A stretch of 64,000 nucleotides of DNA, from assembly GCA_027604505.1 (NCBI GenBank), contig JADIIX010000011.1:124001-188000 (forward strand), written 5' to 3'. Below are positions 1 through 11,759 of the stretch, in pieces. This stretch comes from Gonapodya sp. JEL0774. Taxonomy: Eukaryota > Monoblepharomycota > Monoblepharidomycetes > Monoblepharidales > Gonapodyaceae. The translations under genes and the position numbers were made by a program. Position 1 is the stretch's first letter. Every line of letters begins with the position of its first letter. A model generated the notes under the pieces. The model did no database searches, was not told the origin of the DNA, and worked only from the letters and a program-made list of their open reading frames with translations.

Positions 1-2276
1 AGCACAACGTGGAATCGGCGAGGGTTAGTCCTCACAAACAAACGCAAGGGACATCGCGGATCGCTGGGACCTGTGCGCTAAAATACCGGTTCGATTGTCC
101 GTTCACCGTTAGCTGTTTACCACCTTTCTGCAAGAGCGTGTGAAACTCGAGAAATCATACGGAGAAGGACTAAACAACTTAGCACGCAATCTCATGAAGC
201 AAACTGACAGAGACGCTACCGCTCTCAAGGACGGGTGCGTACTGGATTTTAAAGAACCCTGTGTACAATGGCACTAAGAAGTGGGCTTCAAGGTCTTACA
301 ATGAAAACTGGAAGCATTTCCTCCAGCTTCATGAAACCATAGGAATCAAGCGCATTACCTTCTCGCGAGTGTTGCAGCAGAATCTCGATGAAATGAAGGC
401 GCTCTGCGATGGCGCAGAAATGAGTCGCAAGCAGCTCAAGAAATCAGCCAAAGATGCACAGGACGAGATGGGCAAGTCCGCTAAGGAATGTGAAAAGGTG
501 AGGCTTGCGATATCCCTAGAGACTGATAATCCGTTTGCTGACCAGTAGATTTTCACTCAAGCTACATCACAGTCTCACCGAATGGAGCCAGAAGTATGAG
601 CTTGCGCAAGTACAGGCAGATCAAGCCCAAAGAGAGTATGGTTTCAACGTTTCTGGTTCGTCTGCCTCTTCCGGCGCAGGGATGAAGGGGTTGGGCGGAT
701 TGTTCAGCAAGCAGCCACCACTTACCAGAGTAAGTACTCGACGTGCAACAACATCTCAACGCAGTTGTCAAAGCATCTCTACTCTTGTGGAAATTGCTTT
801 TATCAGGCTATAGACCTTGCAGGAGAAGCCGAGCGCAAAGCACAAAAGTTAAACATTGAGTTCAACCACCAACTGGGCCATTACCATAAGAAACGAGAAG
901 AGTTCGCCAACTATACCGCTCCGCGGATTGTTCGCGCTCTCAAAGAGGAAAATGACCAGCTGGATTCGAGACTCAAAGTGCAATTGGCAAAGTACGCACT
1001 TTCGTTTGAGGACGGAATTGTGGCCGATGCTACTTTAATTAGCCCGATGGAGGAAGGTTTGTGGACGTCTTCCTCACAATCGCAAAACAACGAACGCTCA
1101 CACTTGTGGTTGCAGGCACGAGTCTCCGTTGCATTATCGATGAAATCAACTTGGATGAGGATTTCCAGCGATATCTGTCTCGCACAGTGCGAGATATGAA
1201 GGCGTCTCAGCCATCTTACCTGAGCCTCAAGCGCGTAAGCCTTGGACCGTTCCCGTTCTCATTAGTCAAATTGAGCAACTTGACATTTTTGTGGTCGCCT
1301 GACAGAAATCTGAAATCTTCGGTGTCCCACTGGAAGATATTCTTCGTCGGGAGGGCGGACAAGTACCGGTCATCGTTCAAAAATGTGTCGAAGCAATAGA
1401 GCGTCGTGGTAAGTATCCAGCATCACTTCTATGTATTTACACATTGTTGATCGTTCCTGTCAATAGGGCTCACCGAAATCGGTGTATACAGACTCGCTTC
1501 CGCGCTTTCCCAAGTACACAAGCTCCGAAACCTTGCCGAGTCAGGTTTGTCTTCCGATTCTTGAAGCCATTCTTGACTATCTCTACAAATGATGTCTACC
1601 CACCAGACTTAGATAAAATGGACTTTGCCGCAGAGACCAGTGCTCCCGATGGCATCAGTGCAATAGCGTCTCTTCTGAAACTTTATTTCCGCGAACTCCC
1701 TGATGGGTTGTTTCCTAGATCCCTGTATGATACGTTTATACGGGCCGCGAGTAAGTGGGAAGTCATTGGGTCTTGCTGCACTCACTCCAATTTTTCCTAA
1801 CAAATGATTTTTCGTAGAAATCGAAGAGCCGAGTCTTCAGCAGAATCAAATACATCAAGCGGTGAATATGCTCCCTGACCAGAATTACCTGGTGCTCAGG
1901 TATCTCATCCAGCACCTTGAGCGGTGAGTTGACCTGCACGAGAATCGTTCCTGGGCCGAAGTGACCGGAAATCGGCAACCAATGCAGGGTACAAGCGATG
2001 TCGCATATCAACAAAATGACCGCATATCCTTTGTCTATTGTCTGGGGACCCAATCTTATCTCCAATACACCACCTGCGACAGCTGTGACAACGGGTTCAT
2101 CGAAACCTCAAGAACGTCGATTTGGGATTATGAGGGCCAATAGCGTGTCGGATTTGTCAGGGGCACAGCAAGTCGCCGCTGCGACGCACGCGGCAGCGGA
2201 GGGTATGAAATACGAGTGCAAAGTCATCGAAGTCATTCTTTCCAATGCATCCACAATGTTTGAGTGGAACGATTGA
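1..2276 (+). CDS. F-BAR and RhoGAP domain protein (Rgd1-like), 5' partial
   Basis: Predicted Rho-family GTPase-activating protein that binds membrane through an F-BAR domain. The 5' end lies outside the window. The first clear exon starts near 113 with an FCH-like stretch (FLQERVKLEKSYGEGLNNLA). Exons near 293-497, 562-729 and 807-1050 carry the long charged coiled coil of an F-BAR. The RhoGAP domain starts near 1310 with FGVPLEDILRREGG and continues through an arginine-finger region (IGVYRLASAL), a conserved K-L-Y-F-R-E-L-P block near 1680, and an N-Y-L-V-L-R-Y-L helix near 1885. The stop is TGA at 2274-2276 after a short low-complexity tail. About nine introns of 55-100 bp have canonical ends. 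Domain order matches fungal Rgd1 proteins, which act on Rho3/Rho4 in cell-wall and polarity signalling. That specific target is inference. Exon 1 and some internal boundaries are approximate. Confidence 0.85.
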
Positions 2277-2440
2277 GCCACTTGTGAAATGGAATGGTTT
2301 CGATATGTTAGAATTGACGATTCTTAGAGCGATATGGTATTGAATAATACAGAGAAATAAATTAGGATCCATCTATTTGTGAAGAACCGTAGGGGCGCTG
2401 CACACACCTGCGGCGGAGCACTTGATCACAAACACACAGC

Positions 2441-3384
2441 ATGCCGGCCAACCTCGCCACCATTCGCAAGGAGTGTCCTGCGTTTGCGAACGGTGACTGT
2501 CACGACTTACCTCGTGGACTCTCTGGTCATTGCTTATTGTAATCATTTCCCTCTGATTTGTGATGTTTTTTCACAAAGGATGTCCGTACACGGCTAGTGG
2601 ATCTGCTGATATCGCAAAGCTCAAGGCTTGGTATGGAATCGTTGTGTCTGAGTCTCACAGTCACGGATTTCCAATTCATCGCCTCACCCAGCCCTGCGTT
2701 TGCGAATGGCTGCCCGTACTCGAAGGTCCAAGATCCTGCGGAACTGGAAAAGCTCCTCACTCAGATCCCTCAGATCCATCCCGGATTAATTGACATTGTT
2801 GACCTGCGTAAGCCTTGGAGCTCCACTTCCTTTGACTCAATACTAACGCACGCCGGCGTTGTATTAGACAGGGGACGATGCCCTGACCCCACGGGTTCCC
2901 ACATTCAAGAGCAGCTGTTGTCTCACTATGCTGGAATTAATCACCAGGATGTTGATGCTTTGGAGAAGAAATGCCCCGCGTTCGCTCATGGTTGTCCTTA
3001 CAACAAAGATGGGACGTGGAGTGGTGCGAAAGCAAAAATTGGAGAATGGTTGGTGCATTATAATGCGTTTCCTGTTTCACTTACTGGTTGTCCTCAACCG
3101 TATTTGTCACCTTCTCCTTGTGCTTCCAGCCCCGCCTTCAAGGAGAACAAATGCCCCTTTGCACACAAAACAACAGATGAAATCAAGGCTTTGATTGCAA
3201 CTATTCCGGAGACACACGCGCACTGTCCCGTAATGACTGAAGGTCAGTAATTTGTTAGAATCAAAATGACGTACTAGATTCTAAACAACTCCCTTCCTGC
3301 TCAGACTTCAACAAATGTGTCGATCCAGCTGGCCATGAGGTGACGGATGCGATGGTGGCGAAGTTTGGCACTGCGAAAGCCTAA
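2441..3384 (+). CDS. Cys-Pro repeat protein, possible heme-binding, function unknown
   Basis: Six exons (2441-2492, 2579-2630, 2692-2807, 2868-3048, 3130-3242, 3305-3384) join in frame to a 197-residue protein. It contains repeated CPAFANGCPY-type modules: ECPAFANGCPY, ACPAFANGCPY, KCPAFAHGCPY and CPAFKENKCPF, plus a final HCPVM. Each module is followed by a short helical stretch ending near alternating Ile/Leu (for example ELEKLLTQIP and EIKALIATIP). Two introns fall inside the first codon of a CPAF module, so the module may have spread by exon duplication. Cys-Pro dipeptides are the core of heme-regulatory motifs, so heme or metal binding is a reasonable guess but is not shown. There is no signal peptide and no membrane segment. 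I do not recognise a named family. The gene is convergent with the downstream MIT-like gene. Confidence 0.75.
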
Positions 3385-3505
3385 ATGGTACAAGCTGCAA
3401 AAGCGTGTGATCAAAGGGCGCGTATCGTCAGTTTTTACCGGGAGAGTGTTGTTTTTCGAAACCAATAAAATCAAAGTCATTCACAAGGTACATGACAGAG
3501 GTTCG

Positions 3506-6119
3506 CTACCCTGAATATGGTGCGCGCCCGTGGGTTGTGAGCCGCTCTAAACCCGCTGACTTCTGCTCCTTCACTTGTTGAACCTCTTCTACTCTCCTCC
3601 TTCGCGCGGCTTCAGCGTAATTGTTGAAGAGATCGTCCACAGTTTCCTCCTGGGCTTCCGCAAAAGGGTTGGTTACATGAGTTGTGACGTTTTGTACTTG
3701 CCTGTCCACATTTCCGATATTCGAGGGTCTGTCGGCTACCACCGATAAAGGAGTTTGTGACACGTTATCAAACTGCAGTGAAATGTTATCAGGAAATTCG
3801 AATCCTTGACCAGGCTCTTCAGCAGCTTGCTCCCTTTCACCCTCGTCTGGTTGATACTCCCATGGCTGATCCGCGTACTCGCTATCACTGAGACCAAAAT
3901 CAGCTGGTTGAATGTATGAGTGACGGTATGGCTGTCCACCAGAAGCTGTGTGAGCCTGATCCCAGGGCCCACCAGAGACAACGGGTGAGACTGGGGAACG
4001 AGGTGCCTGATTTCGATCAATAACATGGGCTCGAACATTGTCAAACAGATCGGCAAGTACGGCAGTCACATTGTCCCCCTCCACTCGTGGGGGTAAAACA
4101 TCTGGGAACCCGTCCTCCAAATTACCACCAATGTTCTTGGCAGTTCGCTTCTCATCAGTGGAGGCTTTCTGTTCGCCAGGAGCCGTGGAGGAGGATCGTG
4201 ATGGCTGAGTCGCCGGAGAAGTCCGTCGTGGCACTGGATCTGCCTCTAATGCGCGACTAATCTCCAAAATCTTTTCCTTTTTGGCAAACGGTCGGGTCAG
4301 AATCCAATGGTTCCACTCAAAGTCTTTAATGGTGGGTTTACCCATTGCATTCAGCAATCCAGGTATCCGTGTAAGGAAAGCAGACATCGCGGACATCGGA
4401 GAAGCAGCCTCTCCAGAGCGTTCAGCACGGTCCGCCCAAGCTTCAGGACCCATGCCGCGAAGGTCGTCCAAAGCGGCATCCAAGATCGGAATGAATTGAG
4501 GCTTGCTTGCGAATTTCAACAGAGTCTGTGACCTGTATAGCATCCACGGATTCTCTCCATTATTCCGTAAAGGCTCACCACAAAGCCGCAAGATTACCGA
4601 GCGACTGTCGGGAGGTACCCCACATTCGCTTCCCCAAATCCGCAGCATCTCGTGCCGGTCTGTCCTCGCGCTACGATTACGAGTTTCAACGAGCCTCTGT
4701 ATTGCAGGTGAGAGCAACCCTTTCAAAATGGCGTGAAGGCTGTGCGCATCTCCTTGTTCACGCAACACCTCAGCGATGGCAATCCAGCCTTCAAGAGGAA
4801 CCAGTCGATCATGATTCACGAGAATAGATGTTTGGACAATGCTGGTGAGGAAATTTGTCAGGTGTATGATGGTAGTTAGAGCCTCGTGTGGATCTGATTC
4901 CCTTCCCGCCGGTTTGGCACTCTGAGCAGCTGAAGCGATTTTTGTACCGGACGATGTTGCTGTCAATGTGGCCCTGTCCCCGAATGCATATTTCAAAATA
5001 GCTGCGTTGGTGACGTGTCGGAAGTAAGAAGCAAAGAGGAGGGTGATGGCACGGGCAACAGCTTTGCGGTCCTCCGCGTCTCTGGGAATGGTTTTTTCCT
5101 TGCGAAAGTGTGAGCTTGCGCTTTAACTGCGAGACAGGGAACGAGAAGACTAGATCAGCGCTCACCTTATTGCGTTCGACATTGATTAGCTCTCCCATCA
5201 TTTTGCATTCCTCCCGCAGTCTTGAAATTTCGTCTTGGACTGTTTTCATGCGATGATACGCATTTGGACCTCCTTCTCTTTTCAGTTCTTTGCGCACGTT
5301 TTCCTTGTCTTGAAGATTCTTGTGCGCAAGGGTGTATTTCGCCAGAAGACTTGAGGATGGAATTCGAGGTATGGGCTCATCTGGAAGGGGCAGCCCAGCC
5401 TCTTTATCTGGGATTTCCAGCTGGTCGAGAAGAAATTCCCTGTCCGACTCTCTCGCCTGCTCAACATGCAATGTAACTTTTGGAGGGGATGAGCGAAAGT
5501 TCTGAGATGCATTAAGTTGCACTGGTGGGGTAATGATTGATGAAGGTCTAGTGTAAGGTGAAGTGGGTCGAGAATTGCCGAGCATGTGTGGTTGCGGGGA
5601 GGAAGGTCGGACGTTCGGCGTTGGAGTGGAGACTTGGGTGGGAGAAACGCGTCCATAAACAGATAGAGGTGCCTGTGGCGATCGAGATGTTTGGTTCCAT
5701 TCCTTTAGAAAGTAGTATTTCAGTACCTTCATATTTAAGTTCCCGTTGACAGGATTGGAAGACTGGCCTTCAACCACATTCCGGAGGTGCGACACGCATC
5801 GCGTACCAAACTTCAAGATCTTCTGGCGTTCCTCAGCAGGAGGCTCTTGGCTGAGAATCGAGAAAATGCTTTCCAGTGCAGTGAGGTAGGCGCGTTGAGC
5901 ACCAAGTGTATCGCCCTGAGATGTCAATGATTGACCCAGTCGGATAGAGTCCAGATAAGTACTTCTCTATTTGTGTTCAAGCGAATGAGCGTCGTATTCA
6001 ACCAGTTCAGCACAGAGGGAGCAGGAAGGTTGGTAGTGATCTCAGCATGAGTTGATAAGAAACCCGAGCTGAAAAGCTCTCAATGCATCGCCCGTACTAT
6101 TCCTCACTTGCGTCGTCAT
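3506..6119 (-). CDS. MIT-like plus RasGEF-like domain protein
   Basis: Three exons (6119-6108, 5966-5166, 5098-3506) give an in-frame protein of about 801 residues. The first coding exon is only 12 nt (ATG plus three codons) and is followed by GTGAGG. Residues about 5-85 form a helical, MIT-like hairpin (LGAQRAYLTALESIFSIL). A Ser/Pro-rich linker and a short charged coiled coil ending MGELINVERNK follow. The next ~250 residues resemble a RasGEF catalytic fold (LVPLEGWIAIAEVLREQGD, then HSLHAILKGLLSPAIQRLVE). The C-terminus is disordered and ends with a charged helix. MIT domains usually bind ESCRT-III tails, and RasGEF-like folds act on small GTPases. Combining these roles here is inference. 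The start could differ if the tiny first exon is not used. Confidence 0.65.
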
Positions 6120-6326
6120 CCTCTGATCCGAACGAATGGCACAGGTTGGGTCGGTTGCAATATTGCTATGGCCAGAACAGGTGGAGCCCGCCATTAAATC
6201 ATCACACACCGATGCGGATTTGTTTCAAACAGATGGAACATTATTATTTCACTCATCAAAAGTTCTACAAGGCGCAGATGTGCAACGCTCAATCATTAAT
6301 GCCTTCTCGCAATTGCGAAAACCGAA

Positions 6327-8782
6327 TCACTTCCTTTCCTTCCTTCCTGATTCGTCAGTTTTCCGCTTTTTTGCCTGCTTGTTCGCGTGTTCAGCAACCA
6401 TGTCGCTGAAATCCTCACCGGAGCCACCAACGCCACCACCCCTCTGTTCTGTCATTCGTTGCTCGTATCTCCTTCTCACTGTCTCCTCGTCGAGCCCTCC
6501 CTCGAGTTCCTCTGGGTTGAGCGCAAGCTCCACGGTTTCTCCAATCTGCGGCTGTCCCGGAGCCCGCCGCTTGGTACCGGTGCTGGGTTTCGGTGCGTTT
6601 CCAGGCATTGGCCCGCTTGTCGGCACAGCGGCGCCAGGGGCGCGCACGTTCGACACATCGTAAATTCGATCGGTCGCCATAAATCCTTCTACACGAGTTC
6701 CACGCTCCTGCAGCACTGTGTACAGCTGCCTTTCCTCCTCTTGCTGCGATACCGCCGCACCAGGCCTGCGCATATCCTTGCGCAGTTCGAGGAATTCAGG
6801 CGTCTCGAGACCGGACGGCACGCTTGAAGAAATGCCAGATGGGGTCTCGAAGCCTCCAAGAGGAGTTTCTGTACCGCCGCGGATCGTCGACGCAGTGCCA
6901 GACTCGGTGTTGGCTGCATCTTCGTCTTCTTCGTCGTCTTCTTCTTCGGAAGGAATCTCTTCCTCTTCAAGCTCGCCCCATATGGTTCGGTCAATCGGAG
7001 CGGTGTGCTGCAAAGCAGAGGAACGGTACATTTAAAAACATTTCGGATTTAATCACACACTCCATCTTGACTGATGCAAACCAAGATAGCTCCGGCTCGA
7101 CACTCACTTCGTTTGTCGCTTCAACAGCCATTCCAAACACGTCTCCGTATAATGGCCTTCCGAACTCGTCCACCGGCGGCTTTCCCCACCCTCCAGGATG
7201 AAAACCCCATTGTGCGCCATCCGGTATAGGCGCATTAAGGCCAGGGATACGCAGATTCGGGTACGATGGTGGTGGACCATACCGCTGCATGTTGATAAGC
7301 CAAGGGGGAGGCGCTAGTGGAGGCATGTTCAGAGCTTCACGGAGCTCGAGGGAAATGGAGCCAGGCTTCCGAGATTTAAAGTTGGTTTCAAATTCCTTGC
7401 CCTCGTAGTACCTGGGTGGAAAACGAGACACTTTTAATGTCACAGGTCTATTGAGAATCACATTTTGTTCCACAATACGACTCACAAATCCCCGTATCCA
7501 GACATCCTAGGTTTCGTCTGCCATTTGAAGAAGGCGTCGTGTAACTTTTGATAGTCAATGTCGAGTTTGCCCATCTTGGGCTGGTGCCGTTCACGGGTCT
7601 TGGACTTCAGCCTGGCCGCGTCCTCCTTCTCCTTGACGGCCGAGCGGAGCTCCTGGATACCAGTGGCCTTGATGAAGTCTGAGAAATTGAAATAACCGTA
7701 AAGCGCGGAGTTACGCTTACGATTATGGGTGGCTCGAACAGAAACCCAGTTAATAGACTCACCAGGTAGTTCAAAAGGCGGTTTCTCGATACCACGCTTC
7801 CCCTGCAGATACTTCCGCTTCTGCTGCCAGTGAACGGGGACGGGCACCGAGTTTCGGAGGGCCTTCAAATGGACAAGAAGTTTGGGATCCGCAGCAGTCA
7901 CATCGACCCACTTTGAAGTAAAGGAAAGACACGAATACTGTGAAATTCAAGACAGAAGAATCGAGCAAATTCTGCATGCAAAGATTTCGGGCTCTTGGTG
8001 AATCCACTGTAGGGCACTCTCCGGTACAAGGACCTGCCGTGAAAGTTGCCCAAACTTGGTCTATGCAGCTCTTAACGCAGACTTACATCAACCACTTCTG
8101 GTTTCTTCACGAGTTGCTTCAACTCCGCGACGCTGAGCCGGTTGAGCTTCCTCTCCTTCTTCTTGCTCAGCCCTTTCTCCGCGTCCGCTTCATCCCCATT
8201 CTTTCCTCCCAACCCCTCATCGTCACTGTCTTCGAGCAACGCTCTTCGCATCTTCGTTTCCTCATTTTCTTCCTCTTTGGGTTTCGTCTCCACCTCCTGA
8301 GTATCGTCGGTGACCGCAAAACGTTGGAAGATCGCGGAGAATTGGGACGATGTTTCAGCATCAAAATCATCGAGGGTTGGTGGTGCCGAAACGTATTCAA
8401 TCTCAACATCCGGCTGAAAGCGTGGAGATACGAATCACACCCCACCATGAAGGCGATACCAGAATGGTGCGAGAGAGAGAGAACCAGTGTCACGGAAATC
8501 GACGGCAGGTCAGAAAATATCTTCTACTCGTTGACACACGATTAGAACGACAAAAGCAGCGCTCACCACGTCTCCGTCGTCCCTTGTTTCTGATCCGGTC
8601 CGCTGCTGCGCAGTGTTTCTCTTCTTCTTGCGCCGTTTCGATTTTTTGGCCCGGTCCCTGGACGAAGCGTCCGTCACAGCAGACGAGGATTCCGCGGCAG
8701 TGGAGCCTGCCTCCGATTCAGTGTCGTCCACATGACCGTTGGGGAGTTTGTGAGCAGTTCCGTTCGTGACGACAGCGCTCAT
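6327..8782 (-). CDS. SF3B2: Splicing factor 3B subunit 2 (SAP145/Cus1)
   Basis: Subunit of the SF3b complex in the U2 snRNP, which helps anchor U2 at the branch point. Six exons (8782-8567, 8413-8087, 7910-7763, 7678-7486, 7411-7108, 7007-6327) join to 622 residues. Family signatures are the DUF382 block (DPKLLVHLKALRNSVPVP, then HWQQKRKYLQGKRGIEKPPF), FIKATGIQELRSAVKEKE, the DAFFKWQTKP segment, and the PSP proline-rich block (PPPWLINMQRYGPPPSYPNL, then GAQWGFHPGGWGKPPVDEFG). The N-terminus carries Lys/Arg clusters (KKSKRRKKKRN), and acidic stretches occur before and after the conserved core. The protein is shorter than the human one (~895 residues), mainly through a reduced N-terminal extension. 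Start ATG at 8782 is the first in-frame Met of the lysine-rich exon. It is divergent from the MPP alpha gene, with 473 bp between start codons. Confidence 0.93.
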
Positions 8783-9255
8783 TGGGGTTTAGCAGAGAAG
8801 CTAAGGCGATGTACTGAGGCAACAAAATGAGCAGATGTCGGGACTGACACACGGGACGCAAAAGCTTCGTGGGTTTGGAGGGGTGGTGGGTTGCCTGGGA
8901 AGATGTGGCAGACTGACTCCCACTTACAATCCCCAACAAACTAGAAAGCAGCCCAACCTTTCAATAATGTGTTTTATTGGATCAGGTAAAGAGCAATGCA
9001 TTCAATGTTTCGAATTTGAAATGCTTTTCAGTGGGACAAGATGGCATCAGTTGTACCCTCCTGTTCGTTTCCAAACCCGCCGAGCTTCTGAAAGCAGTCA
9101 CCAGTGTGCACAGAACTAGAACTGACTGGAGTTGCGTTGTGGGGAAGTTACGGTTTTTGCCGGGACCACAGTTTCAAATGGTACATAAATACGTGGACGT
9201 GGACGTGGACGTGGTCTATAACTCACTTTACTTGTCCCACAACTTTACGTTCACA
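8783..9255. other. Divergent intergenic region SF3B2/MPP alpha
   Basis: 473 bp separate the divergent start codons of SF3B2 and the MPP alpha gene, so both promoters must lie here. A short run of six-base units (cgtgga/acgtgg) occurs around 9193-9214, about 45 bp upstream of the MPP alpha ATG. I see no convincing gene. The short open frames do not resemble a known protein. Confidence 0.5.
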
Positions 9256-11259
9256 ATGCGAAGTCGTCCTTTCGGTTCAATAACATCGACTTTGTCGTCC
9301 TCCCGGTCTCTGTCTTCACTTTCAAACCCAGTCCCCTATATCCCATCATGGACCTTGACATCGGGTGCTTCTAGACATTCTAAACGCGGTACAAGATCTC
9401 AAATCCCACTTTCCGGCCTGCACTCTACTTCTGCCGCTGATGCTTTTTCTGGCCGTCGGTCCTATGCCTCTGCTTCCTCATTGCCCCCTCAACCTCGCGG
9501 AAAACTCGCCAATTCAGCAGCTGCTTCCACCGCATCGGCGGCACAGCTCAAATTTTCAGACGAACCAACCTCGTCAACGGTGGTTTTGTCTCCCACTACA
9601 CGCGTGACAACCCTCTCCAACGGTTTTCGCATTGCGACGGAGGATAACCCAGGACACTTTGTCTCTGTTGGAGTCTACATCGATGCTGGGACAAGGTACG
9701 AGACAGATGAGACTGCAGGCTGCAGTCATATTATGGACAGGATGGCGTTTAAGGTGAGATAATCCCATCGTAGTTGCCTTTCCCCAACTTCTGGCTCAGA
9801 ATGATCACAGTCTACCGAGGACTACACATCCACGGCCCTCGTCCAAGAGCTCGAGTCACTGGGTGGAAACGTCATCGCTCATTCTTCTCGCGAGTCCATC
9901 ATCTACCAGTCCTCCCTCTTCCCCAAAGATGTGCCCCTCCTCGTCCGAATATTCTCCCAAGTTCTTCGTCACCCACGTTTCTTACCAGCCGAACTCGACG
10001 AGGTCCGCGAATCTACTATGTGGGAGATTCAGGAGCTCAGTCAAAAGCCGGAGATGATGCTCCCGGAGTTCGTCCATCAGGTAGCTTTCCAGGACCGAGA
10101 TGGATCAGGACCCCGTACCCTCGGTCGCCCACTCCTGTGCCCTCCTGAAACCCTCGAAACAATCTCCCCAGAAACTATAAATGCATTCCGCTCCACTTGG
10201 TACACACCCAATCGCATGGTCCTCGCTGCCGTTGGATATCCCCATGACGAGTTGGTCCGCCTTGCTGAGGAGCACTTCGGCTCCATGACCGCCCCTCAGG
10301 CCGATGTTCTCACTCTCCAACAGCGCTTGTCTCTCCCCACTCAATATTCCGGCGGTGTCGCCTTCCTCAACACTATGGGTCACCCACCGCCAGCCAATCC
10401 CGACATTCAACCACTTACTCATGTCCACCTGGCCTTTGAGGCTGTCCATGCCACCAGCCCTGACATTTATCCACTCGCAACACTGAATACTCTTATGGGG
10501 GGTGGCGGTTCTTTCTCTGCAGGCGGACCAGGCAAAGGCATGTACTCGCGACTCTACACCCAGGTTCTCAATCGCCACCACTGGGTCGAATCCTGCCAGT
10601 GCTTCAACTTTCCTTACTCCGATTCGGGCCTCTTTGGAATTTCTGCATCTGTTCGACCAGATTCTGCGGGTCACAGCCGGGTCCTCCCTGTGCTCGCAGA
10701 ACAACTGGCCTCTGTCGCCGATCGAATTGACAAGTCGTCCCTAGAGCGTGCAAAGAATCAACTTAGATCGAACTTGCTTATGTCTCTCGAGTCTCGCTCG
10801 GTGGAACTTGAGGACTTGGGCCGGCAGGTGCTCACCCAAAACACCCGGACCCCCGTCACAGTAATGTGCGATTTGATCGGTGCAGTGGAAGAAGAAGACG
10901 TGAAGCGCGTTGCGCGCATGTGCGTGCACGGGGTGGACTCTGAGGCTACGGGAACCAAGCCGACCAGATTGTCCGAGGCTAACACTTTTGGCAGCCTGTC
11001 GATTGGTAAACGTATGCCACGGACGGGAGATGGAGAACCAACTCTGGTAGTGCAGGGGCCGATGTCGGATGGGGATCCTTTGTATGACTACGAAGAGGTT
11101 TTTAAGAGGTTTAGGATTGGGAAGAAGAATGCAGCCGGACTCGGCGGCAAGGTGAGGGACATTCAATTTTTCAAAATTTGAGAGTTCCTGGTGAATGTTT
11201 GATGCATATTTTGATTGCAGATTCCCAGCCTCTTTAATATGTTGCGAAAAGAGCGATGA
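9256..11259 (+). CDS. MAS2: Mitochondrial processing peptidase alpha subunit
   Basis: Substrate-recognition subunit of the matrix enzyme that removes presequences from imported proteins. Three exons (9256-9753, 9811-11151, 11221-11259) give 625 residues. The first ~100 residues are Ser/Arg-rich and fit a mitochondrial presequence. The M16 fold starts at TRVTTLSNGFRIATEDNPG. The position of the zinc-binding HxxEH motif of the beta subunit reads CSHIMDRMAFKSTED, so catalytic residues are absent, as in alpha subunits. The alpha-specific glycine-rich loop is present (GGGGSFSAGGPGKGMYSRLY, about residue 395). The last coding exon is 39 nt (IPSLFNMLRKER). The N-terminal extension makes it somewhat longer than the yeast protein (~480 residues). 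The 3' end is convergent with Gemin2. Confidence 0.95.
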
Positions 11260-11759
11260 ACCTCACTGCCGATGAATGAGGACTCCAAAAGTGAATCAAA
11301 AGTGAACTCGCTTGCAAAGTAGATACTGCACCTCGACAAGCAGACAACTTGATTTTGCTTGTAACAAACTTGAATGAAGACGTTAGGCGGACCTTCCGAG
11401 CACTTCGGAAGTATAGTTTTGCATAAGACAATCATGGTGGGCATTAGCACTTCGGTTGCGCACGCAGGAATAGTAACTGAAAAGGCTTTTGATTCGGGAA
11501 GTTATCCGGCTATCCCACTTTGGGGACACAGTGCACCAACTTCTGGTGTGAAAACTGCTACAATAATGATTAACGGCAAGTTACTGCAAGGGAATTCGGA
11601 GACAACCAACAGCTAGTGCTATTCGATTCCGACCTGTCCATATGAATTTGCACTTTTTGTTGGGCAATTCCCCACTGAAAATTAGGTAGTTCTATTACTA
11701 TGCGTAGTTGAATTTCAGTTTTTGCAAAACAGAAAGAAAGAAGAAAAGAATAATCGTCG
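11260..11759. other. Convergent intergenic region MPP alpha/Gemin2
   Basis: About 500 bp between two stop codons. It should contain the 3' UTRs and polyadenylation signals of both genes. I see only short, unrecognisable open frames and no RNA gene. Confidence 0.4.

Noticed and set aside
9605..9770. Loss of the zinc-binding HxxEH motif in the M16 protease, which could suggest a pseudogene.
   Set aside because: This is the normal state of the MPP alpha subunit, and the alpha-specific glycine-rich loop is intact.
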